Positions 35,922-43,977 of a DNA stretch of 64,000 bases are shown in pieces; position 1 is the first letter of the stretch, and the number at the start of each line of letters is the position of its first letter. Below the pieces are notes generated by a model. That model was given only the letters and a program-made list of their open reading frames with translations. It ran no database searches and had not been told where the DNA came from. Both the position numbers and the translations under genes were made by a program. The DNA lies in assembly GCF_015356785.1 (NCBI RefSeq), contig NZ_JAAEJV010000001.1, positions 1 through 64,000 of the forward strand, written 5' to 3'. The DNA comes from Candidatus Neptunochlamydia vexilliferae. GTDB lineage: Bacteria > Chlamydiota > Chlamydiia > Chlamydiales > Simkaniaceae.

Positions 35922-36518
35922 ATGAAAAAGTCCAAATATTTAAAAGCTTTTGCAGCGTTAGCAAAGAAACCAGTATTCAGCGCTAAAGATGGTCGTAAGG
36001 TAGGCATCCCTGCTAGAATGTTAAGTTATTTTTGTTCAAAAGGATGGATTGAAAGAGTTGGCAGAGGGGTTTACAAAGTAAAAGATGTCGAAATCACCCA
36101 AACTATAGAGTGGGAAGATTTAGCAGTTACCGCAATGAGTATTCCAGATGGGGTGATTTGTTTGATTTCTGCTCTTTGTTATTATGATCTTACTGATGAA
36201 ATAATGCGTGAGTTTTGGATTGCTATTCCCCATCCTACAACGTCTCCGAAAAGAGAAAATACGCGCATTGTACGAATGAGAAATATCACGATAGGTCAGA
36301 CAACTGTTAAAATAGGTAAGCAAAAAGTAAGAATTTTTGATCGAGAAAGAACGATTATAGATTCTTTTCGTTATCTAGATAAGGAAATCTCCCTAAAAGC
36401 TCTACAAGTTTACTTAAGAGCCGATAAAAGTTTTAAGCCAAATATAAAAAAATTGATCGAATATGCTAGACTGTTTCGAGTAAACATTACCCCTTATATT
36501 ATGGCCATGACAGTATGA
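35922..36518 (+). CDS. AbiEi-family antitoxin
   Basis: Antitoxin of a type IV abortive-infection/toxin-antitoxin system. The 198-residue protein (start ATG 35922, MKKSKYLKAF; the frame is open further upstream but through the terminator) has an N-terminal winged-helix (FSAKDGRKVGIPARMLSYFCSKGWIERVGRGVYKV) and the AbiEi C-terminal domain (VICLISALCYYDLTDEI, FWIAIPHPTTSPKREN, RTIIDSFRYLDKEI). AbiEi represses its own operon. It overlaps the toxin gene start by 4 bp. It appears intact although its toxin partner is broken. The module sits between ychF and sctU, genes that adjoin in Chlamydia. Confidence 0.88.
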   Translation: MKKSKYLKAFAALAKKPVFSAKDGRKVGIPARMLSYFCSKGWIERVGRGVYKVKDVEITQTIEWEDLAVTAMSIPDGVICLISALCYYDLTDEIMREFWIAIPHPTTSPKRENTRIVRMRNITIGQTTVKIGKQKVRIFDRERTIIDSFRYLDKEISLKALQVYLRADKSFKPNIKKLIEYARLFRVNITPYIMAMTV

Positions 36519-37555
36519 AGTCTATAGAACAATCGATCAAAGAAAAAATCAAAGTACTTGCAAAAGAGCGGAATACCCCTTTCAGCCAGTTATGGAGAAA
36601 TCTCATTCTTGAAAGATTTCTAACACGGCTATGCAAGTCGCCCTTCAGAAGTAAATTTATTCTCAAGGGGGGAACTTTATTAGCCAAATATTTGCCAATA
36701 GGAAGAGAAACAAAAGATCTCGACTTCTTTGTTGATAACCTTTCTCTACAGAGCTTGGCTGTTACCAACGCTATTAAAGAAATTTGCCAGATCGACCTTC
36801 AGGACCACTTTATGTTTGAATTGGTTAAAGCGGAACCCTTAACACACCCTGACAAGCCTTATCCAGGAACATACCTTCAGCTTTTAGCAAAGTTTGGTGC
36901 AACTAAAACCTATGGGGTGTGATTAAAATCCGTACTCTATGAAGACCCCCCTTCTTTCGGGAAGTTTTCTACCAGATTTGGCCAGCTTATTAGAAAATTT
37001 GACAACCACCTATTAGCCCTTTCTCAGGAAAATGCCCCAGCCGCTTCCAAGGAGTTTCATAGAGTACAGATTTTAATCACACCCAAAACCTATGTCCGCA
37101 TTGACCTAGGATTCGGTGATATTGTAAAAGCTATAGACTACCCAGTTAACCTCTCCTCCACAAAAAAAGGACCTTTATTTGAGAGCACGATTACCCTTCG
37201 GTGCTACCCCAAGGAGTTTATCTTTGCAGAAAAGCTGGAAACAGTCCTTTTTCGGGGGGAGAGTAACAGTCGCATGAAAGATTTCCATGATCTCTATTCA
37301 CTGATTAAATTCGGTAAGCTTTCCCATAAAAATACAGAAGAAGCTATTAAGCTTGTGTTTAACCACAGAAACACTTCTTTTAAGGAGCTACCAATCCGCT
37401 TTAAACAAACCGGTTTAGAGCAACTTGAAAAAGGTTGGAGCTTATATTTTCGAAGGCTCTCCCCCAAAAGCTCGACAGTCTTGCCTCCCTTTTTGGAACA
37501 AGTCATTGCAGATCTTAATGAATGGCTTGCTCAAAGTACATCTCTAATCAAATAG
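36515..37555 (+). pseudogene. AbiEii nucleotidyltransferase toxin, interrupted by a MITE
   Basis: AbiEii toxins are nucleotidyltransferases. N-terminal part (36515-36914): KFILKGGTLLAKYL and ETKDLDFFVDN, the GG...D-x-D type motif of the family; C-terminal part (37095-37555): TYVRIDLGFGDIV, FAEKLETVLFRGESNSRMKDFHDLYSLI and a helical end. Between them lies a 170-bp element plus one copy of a 10-bp duplicated target (36915-37094). Removing 180 bp restores one frame (TKTYVRIDLG). The element's first bases make a TGA stop, so only 135 residues are made. A second intact frame for the C-terminal part starts at 37274 but lacks the catalytic part. Confidence 0.9.
36915..37084. mobile_element. 170-bp MITE inserted in abiEii, with 10-bp target duplication
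   Basis: Terminal repeats GGGTGTGATTAAAATC (36915) and GATTTTAATCACACCC (ending 37084) are inverse apart from a few inner mismatches (TCCGTACTCTATGAA versus TTCATAGAGTACAGA). The target AAAACCTATG is present on both sides (36905-36914 and 37085-37094), the clearest target duplication in the window. The first seven bases GGGTGTG equal those of the IS at 48432-50038. Confidence 0.95.
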
Positions 37556-37674
37556 GTTTTTCCCACTCTTCGACGTCCATAAACAGCCATAAATTCAGCA
37601 TTATTAGATGTAAAAAATTTATTGAGAATTTCCTTTTCTTCTTTTCTTCCAATGACTTCTGTTTTTTTAACCAT
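37531..37674 (-). pseudogene. AAA ATPase N-terminal fragment, 47 residues
   Basis: The minus strand reads MVKKTEVIGRKEEKEILNKF then AEFMAVYGRRRVGKTYLIRD and stops (TGA at 37531-37533). VYGRRRVGKTYL is a Walker A of the DUF234-type ATPase family. The rest of the gene is gone, replaced by the 3' end of abiEii. A strong nested palindrome lies just upstream (37686-37731). Confidence 0.82.
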
Positions 37675-37685
37675 CTTGATTCCTT

Positions 37686-37754
37686 ATTTATTGTGCTGAT
37701 TATAGCCACCCCTATAACCAGCACAATAAATCAATTTCTGCGGTTATTGTGCTG
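37686..37754 (-). promoter_or_regulatory. Nested palindrome plus extra half-site upstream of ATPase fragment
   Basis: Outer arms ATTTATTGTGCTG (37686-37698) and CAGCACAATAAAT (37719-37731) enclose inner arms TTATAG/CTATAA. A third TTATTGTGCTG half-site is at 37744-37754. It starts 12 bp upstream of the fragment's ATG, so was probably its operator; it may also affect sctU. Confidence 0.65.
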
Positions 37755-37824
37755 GTTTGAGCCCCCTCTTCCTTAATTAATAGGGATGGGGTATGCTGGT
37801 TTTTTTGTAATCACTACGGATTGA

Positions 37825-38913
37825 ATGGCTGAGAAAACCGAAAAGGCGACCCCAAAGAAGCTGCGCGATGCGCGCAAAAAAGGGCAAGTCGCCAAATCTA
37901 AAGACTTCCCCTCTGCTTTTACTTTTATTACCTCCTTTGCGCTGATTGTGGCTACTTCGGGCTATTTTTTTAAAAATCTAGCAGGCTTCATGGTCACGGT
38001 CTTTACCGGAATTGGCCGCGGAGGAGAGGGAGACTCCCTTTTTTCACAAATTCCGATGTATCTCATGGCTGCTATCCAGGTAATCTTTAATACCTCAATG
38101 CCTTTTATGATCTTGATCTCACTGGTAGGAGTAATCGTTAACTTTTTAATTGTCGGCCCCCTTTTCTCGATGCAAGCGATGAAGCCCGACATCAAAAAGC
38201 TTAACCCGGTGACTAACCTCAAGGGGATGTTTAAGCTCAAGACCTTTATCGAGCTTTTGAAGTCGATCATGAAGATCGCTGGTGCGGTTATTTTAATCTA
38301 CTCGGTAGTAAAAAATAGCCTCCCTGAGATTATCGCAACGGCAGCGATGCCGATCATGGGAAGCGCCATTGTCTTTAGTAAGTTTTTGGTTAAAGTGGCG
38401 GTGCGGGTCGGCATTTTCTTCCTCGCTGTGGCCATTTTTGACCTCGTTTTCCAAAGGAAAAACTTTGCAAAAGAAATGAAGATGGAAAAGTTCGAAGTCA
38501 AACAAGAATACAAAGATACCGAAGGAAACCCCGAAATCAAGGGAAAAAGACGGCAAGCACAGCAAGAAATTGCCTACCAAGATGGTCCCCCAGTAGCAAG
38601 GCGGGCACGGGCGGTCATCACCAATCCCATCCATCTTGCCATTGCTTTAACCTATGATGCTGAAGAAGATCCCGCTCCAAAAATCCTCATTATGGGAAAA
38701 GGAGTAACAGCGGAAAATATTGTAAAAGTCGCTCAAGAACACCATGTTCCGATTATGAGAAATGTTCCTTTAGCTCAAGAACTATACAATAAAGGGACAA
38801 TCGGTCATTATATACCTGAAGAGACCTATGAAGCGATTGCTGAGGTCTTGAAGTGGCTTGACACTATTGAAGCAACAGCAGAACCTGAATACAACATTGA
38901 CATCTTTAAATAA
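37825..38913 (+). CDS. sctU: Type III secretion export apparatus switch protein SctU (CdsU)
   Basis: SctU is the FlhB/YscU-family inner membrane protein that switches substrate class. The 362-residue protein begins MAEKTEKATPKKLRDARKKG, the family signature, has four membrane helices (about 30-50, 85-115, 140-165, 185-210) and a cytoplasmic domain. The autocleavage site, normally NPTH, reads NPIH here at residues 267-270 (VITNPIHLAIAL); Asn and Pro, where the chain breaks, are kept. YchF upstream and SctV downstream follow the order of C. trachomatis. Stop TAA overlaps the start of a MITE copy that separates it from sctV. Confidence 0.95.
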   Translation: MAEKTEKATPKKLRDARKKGQVAKSKDFPSAFTFITSFALIVATSGYFFKNLAGFMVTVFTGIGRGGEGDSLFSQIPMYLMAAIQVIFNTSMPFMILISLVGVIVNFLIVGPLFSMQAMKPDIKKLNPVTNLKGMFKLKTFIELLKSIMKIAGAVILIYSVVKNSLPEIIATAAMPIMGSAIVFSKFLVKVAVRVGIFFLAVAIFDLVFQRKNFAKEMKMEKFEVKQEYKDTEGNPEIKGKRRQAQQEIAYQDGPPVARRARAVITNPIHLAIALTYDAEEDPAPKILIMGKGVTAENIVKVAQEHHVPIMRNVPLAQELYNKGTIGHYIPEETYEAIAEVLKWLDTIEATAEPEYNIDIFK

Positions 38914-39080
38914 TGAACCTATCCGCAAATTCAAACATTTTTTCTTTCCGTCCTTTCTGCCCCTTTTTGAAAATTGATTTTTCGGCCTTGTCTTTTGGAC
39001 AATGTCCTCAAATCAATTTTCAAAAATGGACTAGAAATCAAACGAAAATCAAAAATATTATAATCCATGGATAGATTCAT
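38913..39080 (+). mobile_element. 168-bp MITE, copy 2, between sctU and sctV
   Basis: Ends ATGAACCTATCC and GGATAGATTCAT are inverted repeats; central block GGCCTTGTCTTTTGGACAAT is shared with the other copies. Near the right end is AATATTATAATCC. Only the base pair 'at' is needed after its end to start sctV (ATG 39081). It fills the whole gap between sctU and sctV. Confidence 0.88.
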
Positions 39081-41201
39081 ATGGCACTTGCAGACTTCCT
39101 AGGCGGTAGGAAAATTTCAGATCTTCTCAATCGATCCAGCGATGTGGTCCTTGCGGCCTTCGTCATCACGATCATCTTGATGATCATCGTCCCCCTTCCC
39201 CATGCCATTCTCGATATGCTCATCGGGATCAACTTAAGCGTCTCCGTCTGTCTCCTCATGGTCTCTCTCTATATCCAAAAAGCGGTCCACCTTTCGATTT
39301 TCCCTTCCATTTTGCTCATTACGACCCTCTTCCGTCTCGGAATTGAGATCGCTGCCACGCGGCAAATCCTCCTCTATGCCGATGCTGGAAAGATCATCAG
39401 CGCTTTTGGAAACCTCGTTGTTGGAGGAAACTTTGTCGTCGGGGGTGTAATCTTCCTGATCATCACCATCGTCCAGTTCATCGTTGTGACAAAGGGTGCT
39501 GAGCGGGTCGCTGAAGTTGCCGCCCGTTTTACCTTGGATGCGATGCCTGGTAAGCAGATGAGTATCGACGCCGACCTCAGAAGCGGAACCCTAGACGCCA
39601 ACCAAGCCCGTGAAATGCGTCTTGCTCTTCAAAAAGAAAGCCAACTCTATGGTGCCATGGATGGTGCCTTGAAGTTCGTTAAAGGAGATGTCATCGCCGG
39701 TATTGTCATCGCGGTGATCAATATCGTTGGGGGGCTTGTGATCGGAATGGTCATGCATGGGCTGACCGCTATGGAGTCTGCAAAGACCTATACCCTCCTT
39801 TCTATTGGAGAAGGACTTGTTACCCAGATCCCCTCCCTCATGATCTCATTAACCGCCGGTATTGTCACCACGCGGGTTTCAAGCGAAAAAAAGGGGACCA
39901 ACCTGGGGCGGGATATCTCTTCCCAAATCTTCTCCCACTCGAAAGGTCTTATTTTAGCGGGATTTGTGACCTTTGGAATGGCATGGCTTAAAGGTTTCCC
40001 TACAACCGTCTTCTTAATTCTAACAGCTGTCTTCTCCTCCGTAGGAATCCGCAACCACCTCAAAGAAAAAAAACGGGCTACCAAAACAGCCGCAGGAACA
40101 ATTGGTCCCACCAGCGTCGAAACCGACGTTGAAGGACACACCGTGGTCGGTGGAGGACTCGATGACTACGCCCTCACCCTCCCCGTCATTATGGAAATGG
40201 GAAAAAGTCTTTCAGGGCTGATACGGAAAGAAAAAGGGGGAACGACCTTTATCGATGAAATGATCCCCAAGATGCGTCATGCCCTTTATCAAGACCTCGG
40301 GGTCCGCTTCCCCGGTGTCCATGTCCGGACCGACTCGACAACTCTCGATGGAAATGAGTATGCGATCTTCCTCAATGAAGTCCCAACGGTGCGCGGGCGG
40401 ATCATGGACCACGCCGTCCTGACCAACGAAACTGAAGAGACCTTAAAGCGGTACAACCTCCCCTTCACCACCTCGAAAAATGCCGTGGGGCAAGCAGCCC
40501 TTTGGGTCGAAAGCCGCTACATTGAGGTGCTAAAAAAAGCAGGGATCAAATATTGGAAGCCCCTTGATGTGATGGTCCTCCACCTCTCCCAGTTCTATAA
40601 AAACTATGCTGCTGAATTCATCGGGATCCAAGAGGTGCGAGCGATTCTAGAGTTTGTCGAAAAAGCCTTCCCTGATCTGGTCAAAGAGGTGACCCGACTC
40701 GTTCCCCTCCAAAAGTTGACCGAGATCTTCCGACGCCTTGTTCAAGAACAGGTGTCGATCAAAGACCTCCGCACCATCTTAGAAGCGTTAAGCGAATGGG
40801 CCCAAACCGAAAAAGATACGGTCCTCCTAACCGAATATGTCCGCTCCTCGCTGAAGCGCTACATCAGCTACAAATACTCCCTTGGGCAAACGACCCTTGC
40901 GGTCTATCTTCTCGATCCTGAGATCGAAGATATGATCCGAGGAGCGATTAAGCAAACCTCGGGCGGCTCTTACCTTGCCCTCGATCCCGACTCGGTCCAA
41001 CTCATCCTCCATGCGATGCGGGGTGTCATTGTACCGACCCCTCCAGGAGGACAACCCCCCGTCCTTCTCACCGCGATCGATGTCCGCCGCTTTGCCCGCA
41101 AGCTGATCGAAGGAGACTTCCCCGACCTCCCCGTCGTCTCCTATCAGGAGATCGTCCCCGAGGTCCGGATCCAGCCTCTCGGCCGCATCCAACTCACCTG
41201 A
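39081..41201 (+). CDS. sctV: Type III secretion export gate SctV (CdsV/LcrD)
   Basis: SctV is the FlhA/LcrD-family nonameric gate. The 706-residue protein has about eight membrane helices in residues 18-330 (for example VVLAAFVITIILMIIVPLPHAIL, GVIFLIITIVQFIVVTKGAERV, VIAGIVIAVINIVGGLVIGM) with the conserved cytoplasmic FHIPEP-type loop region (ERVAEVAARFTLDAMPGKQM...DADLRSG), then a soluble domain to the end (LRTILEALSEW, GGQPPVLL). Normal length. Its start codon lies directly behind MITE copy 2, so translation must use the element end as leader. Confidence 0.97.
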   Translation: MALADFLGGRKISDLLNRSSDVVLAAFVITIILMIIVPLPHAILDMLIGINLSVSVCLLMVSLYIQKAVHLSIFPSILLITTLFRLGIEIAATRQILLYADAGKIISAFGNLVVGGNFVVGGVIFLIITIVQFIVVTKGAERVAEVAARFTLDAMPGKQMSIDADLRSGTLDANQAREMRLALQKESQLYGAMDGALKFVKGDVIAGIVIAVINIVGGLVIGMVMHGLTAMESAKTYTLLSIGEGLVTQIPSLMISLTAGIVTTRVSSEKKGTNLGRDISSQIFSHSKGLILAGFVTFGMAWLKGFPTTVFLILTAVFSSVGIRNHLKEKKRATKTAAGTIGPTSVETDVEGHTVVGGGLDDYALTLPVIMEMGKSLSGLIRKEKGGTTFIDEMIPKMRHALYQDLGVRFPGVHVRTDSTTLDGNEYAIFLNEVPTVRGRIMDHAVLTNETEETLKRYNLPFTTSKNAVGQAALWVESRYIEVLKKAGIKYWKPLDVMVLHLSQFYKNYAAEFIGIQEVRAILEFVEKAFPDLVKEVTRLVPLQKLTEIFRRLVQEQVSIKDLRTILEALSEWAQTEKDTVLLTEYVRSSLKRYISYKYSLGQTTLAVYLLDPEIEDMIRGAIKQTSGGSYLALDPDSVQLILHAMRGVIVPTPPGGQPPVLLTAIDVRRFARKLIEGDFPDLPVVSYQEIVPEVRIQPLGRIQLT

Positions 41202-41216
41202 TTTTGACCCTAAAAA

Positions 41217-41305
41217 CATGTTTTTCGTTGGAAAAACGTGCGAGGTCACCACGTTTTTCCAACGAAAAACGTGAAAATCTCCACGTTTTCCTAACGAATC
41301 CTTGC
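41217..41305 (+). promoter_or_regulatory. Triple palindrome array upstream of ATPase copy 2
   Basis: Palindrome 1, 41217-41240: arms CATGTTTTTC / GAAAAACGTG around GTTG. Palindrome 2, 41250-41273: CACGTTTTTC / GAAAAACGTG around CAAC. A third, decayed unit CACGTTTTCC-TAAC-GAA begins at 41282. Centre spacing is 33 bp then about 32. The same 10-4-10 plan and spacing as at 13496-13586, but a different arm sequence. The pair can also fold as one hairpin and may stop transcription from sctV. Confidence 0.75.
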
Positions 41306-41336
41306 TTTTTAGCCGAAATTGACCTATTTTAAGGGT

Positions 41337-42650
41337 ATGAAAAGAGATATTTACCCCCATTTAGAGACCTGGAAGACCTCCTCTAGACGCAAACCACTTA
41401 TAATCAATGGCGCAAGGCAGGTTGGAAAGACCCATGCTCTCAAATATTTTGGGAACACTTCTTATGAAAAAGTAGCCTACTTTAACTTCGAAAAAGAGGA
41501 AAAACTCTCTCAGTATTTCGAAAGCACTTTAGATCCCAAAAAGCTCCTTCAAACATTAGCGATCCATGCAGAAGTGGACATTGACCCTCAAAAGACCCTT
41601 TTGATCTTCGATGAGGTTCAAGAATGTCCCAAAGCGCTTAATAGCCTGAAGTATTTTTGCGAGGAAGCAAATGAGTACCATGTTGCAGCAGCAGGGTCAC
41701 TTCTTGGGGTCAAGATGGCTCAAGAAAAGGGCTTCCCTGTAGGCAAAGTCAATTTTCTCCATATGTATCCCCTAACGTTCTTTGAGTTTCTCTCGGCTCT
41801 AGGACATGAAAAAACGCGTACATTTTTAGAAGAGTATTCGGCGTATGAGCCCCTTCCCAATCCGATGCATGATAAACTGATTGCACTTCTCAAGCTCTAC
41901 TTTTTTATTGGGGGGATGCCTGAAGCAGTTTCTGAATATACCAAATCTGAAAACTTGAATACTGTAAGGGAAGTACAATTGGAAATCTTAGATGCTTATG
42001 AGAAAGACTTTGCAAAACATGCCCCTCCTAATGAAATCATGAAAATCACCACTGTTTGGAAAGAGATCCACCGACAGCTTGCCAAAGAAAATAAGAAGTT
42101 TATTTTTGCAGCGATTCGAAAAAGTGCCCGGGGAAGGGACTATGAAGAGGCAATTCAGTGGCTCTTAGATGCAGGGCTGATTCATAAAAGCGATCTTGTT
42201 AAGTCTCCTAAATTTCCTTTAAGCGCCTATGCCAGTAGCAACATCTTCAAGATCTTCTTATCAGATGTTGGACTTTTGGGTGCACAAAGTAGCCTTTCTC
42301 CCCAGGTAGTTATCGATGGGGACATTTTATTTACCGAGTTTAAGGGAGCTTTGACAGAAAACTATATTGCGCAAGAGCTCACCGCAACGTGTCAGAAAAA
42401 ACTCTATTACTGGGTAAGTGAAGGAATTGCAGAGGTCGACTTTCTCATCGAAGAGGGCCACGGTATTTTTCCTCTAGAAGTGAAGGCAGGGACAAGTCAG
42501 AAAAAGAAAAGTCTTGTGACCTATGCTAAAAAATATGCCCCATCAAAACTCTTGCGAACAAGCCCCATGAACCTGAAGCATGATGGAGACATTTACAACA
42601 TTCCACTCTACTTTATTTCCCGCCTTGAAAAGTTGGAGCAAGAGAAGTAA
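41337..42650 (+). CDS. AAA ATPase with C-terminal DUF4143-type domain (copy 2)
   Basis: Related to the gene at 12149-13480. Walker A is INGARQVGKTHALKYF, Walker B LLIFDEVQECPKAL, sensor-like AAGSLLGVKMA, and FIGGMPEAV is shared. The C-terminal domain has EVDFLIEEG then FPLEVKAG, similar to a PD-(D/E)XK nuclease core. The frame opens at 41319 but ATG 41337 (MKRDIYPHLETW) fits the homolog's start. About 437 residues. It is inserted between sctV and copN, neighbours in Chlamydia, so it splits the secretion operon. Cellular role unknown; preceded by its own palindrome array. Confidence 0.88.
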   Translation: MKRDIYPHLETWKTSSRRKPLIINGARQVGKTHALKYFGNTSYEKVAYFNFEKEEKLSQYFESTLDPKKLLQTLAIHAEVDIDPQKTLLIFDEVQECPKALNSLKYFCEEANEYHVAAAGSLLGVKMAQEKGFPVGKVNFLHMYPLTFFEFLSALGHEKTRTFLEEYSAYEPLPNPMHDKLIALLKLYFFIGGMPEAVSEYTKSENLNTVREVQLEILDAYEKDFAKHAPPNEIMKITTVWKEIHRQLAKENKKFIFAAIRKSARGRDYEEAIQWLLDAGLIHKSDLVKSPKFPLSAYASSNIFKIFLSDVGLLGAQSSLSPQVVIDGDILFTEFKGALTENYIAQELTATCQKKLYYWVSEGIAEVDFLIEEGHGIFPLEVKAGTSQKKKSLVTYAKKYAPSKLLRTSPMNLKHDGDIYNIPLYFISRLEKLEQEK

Positions 42651-42659
42651 GGTAAAATT

Positions 42660-42827
42660 ATGAACCTATCCATAAATTCTAATGCCCTTTCTTTCCATGC
42701 TTTCTGCATCTTTTTGGAAGCTGATTTTTCGCCCTTGTCTTTTGGACAATGTGCTCAAATCAGTTTCCAAAAATCTGCTAGAAATCAATTGAAAATAAAG
42801 AATATTATAACTTACGGATAGGTTCAT
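42660..42827 (+). mobile_element. 168-bp MITE, copy 3, at the copN start
   Basis: Ends ATGAACCTATCC (42660) and GGATAGGTTCAT (ending 42827). The last two bases of the element are the A and T of the copN start codon (ATG 42826-42828). The TATTATAACTTACGGATAGG stretch is identical in copy 1 but for one base. Confidence 0.9.
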
Positions 42828-43977
42828 GGCAGAAGATAATAAGGTCAACGAGGTTCGGGGGGCACGCACCCACGCAGCGCAAGAAGCTAAGAAAGCAGGC
42901 AATATTGCCCGCCGAGAAGCGCGGCAAGTCGGTAGCCAAGCAAATATGCAGGAAGCGCAAGAGCTCATGATCTTTAACCCTCTTAAGATGAGGAAGAATT
43001 TTGAGCCTCTGAATAAGCGCACGGAACGTCCGCCAGAGGGGCAAAAGGGACAAAAAACCGAAAAAGAGGCAAAAGAGCCCTCTAATGTAGAAAGGGTCGC
43101 CGCTAACTACTACGCGAAAAACCCCGAGCTTCAGAAAAAGACCCTCATGTCCCTCCATCAGGAGATCAAGCCTGATGACTCCCACGAAAAGATCCTTGAA
43201 AAGCTGCAGAAGATTTACGCCGATAAGTCGCTTGCCGATGAGGCGATCGACTTTTTGATCGAGGTCTCTGAAAATAAAGAGGCCCTTAAGAAAAAATATA
43301 TCGGGATCAAAGAGGATTTTAATGCCCAGTATGGACGGCAGATCCAGGCAGGCCACAACATTCGGACGCAGGCGCAACAGTTTTCGAAAAAGGGACTCGG
43401 AAGCCCCACGGCTCTCCGTGATCTTTATCGAGAAATCACGGGGAACCCTCGCACTCCTAAACAGCTCTTTGATGAGCTCACCGCTAAGTTTCAATTCTCC
43501 GATATGAAAAATATCATCGATTTTATCCTCCACTCTCTTGGCGATGATATGAAAGCCAAGGGACCTTCGATTGCGCGCGAAGAGCTCAAACGCCTCTTTT
43601 CAGAAACCCGCTCGATGCAAGCGATCCTCGGCCTTTTCCGCTTTTTCTTTGCCCGAATGGGGATGATTAAGAAGCAGTTTGACCAATACGATCTTTCGAT
43701 GCCGAGCCGGGTTAACTATGAAGTCTTAGCCCGCCTTCTGATGAAACTTTTAGAAGAGCGCTACCCCACTCCCGATAAAATCCTTAAGCAGTCATTTGTC
43801 CTCGGCATTGCTGAAGAACTCGCTGCGCAGATCATTGTCTACACCCAGTACCGCGATGCAATGCGCCACATCTCCCCGATGCTTTTTAAGTCGGAGCGGC
43901 ATAGGCAAGAGGTGTTAATGGCATTGATGGAAACTTTGAGCGATCTCGAGGATGAGATCGATGAGGAAGAAGAGTAA
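42826..43977 (+). CDS. copN: Type III secretion gatekeeper CopN (YopN/TyeA-like)
   Basis: CopN plugs the secretion channel until host contact and is itself an effector. The 383-residue protein lacks a signal peptide, has a charged disordered N-terminus (1-70), then an all-helical HrpJ/YopN domain and a C-terminal TyeA-like region (about 290-375, RVNYEVLARLLMKLLEERYPTP...). Position before the CesT-type chaperone and malQ and after sctV is that of CopN in Chlamydia. One base overlaps the chaperone gene. The start codon is partly built by MITE copy 3, so its expression signals are new. Confidence 0.9.
   Translation: MAEDNKVNEVRGARTHAAQEAKKAGNIARREARQVGSQANMQEAQELMIFNPLKMRKNFEPLNKRTERPPEGQKGQKTEKEAKEPSNVERVAANYYAKNPELQKKTLMSLHQEIKPDDSHEKILEKLQKIYADKSLADEAIDFLIEVSENKEALKKKYIGIKEDFNAQYGRQIQAGHNIRTQAQQFSKKGLGSPTALRDLYREITGNPRTPKQLFDELTAKFQFSDMKNIIDFILHSLGDDMKAKGPSIAREELKRLFSETRSMQAILGLFRFFFARMGMIKKQFDQYDLSMPSRVNYEVLARLLMKLLEERYPTPDKILKQSFVLGIAEELAAQIIVYTQYRDAMRHISPMLFKSERHRQEVLMALMETLSDLEDEIDEEEE

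Noticed and set aside
37274-37555. 93-residue frame as an independent gene
   Set aside because: It is the C-terminal part of the interrupted AbiEii toxin; starts at an internal Met.
42666-43022. 118-residue minus-strand open frame over the MITE and copN start
   Set aside because: Antisense shadow; depends on the palindromic element and has no start signal.
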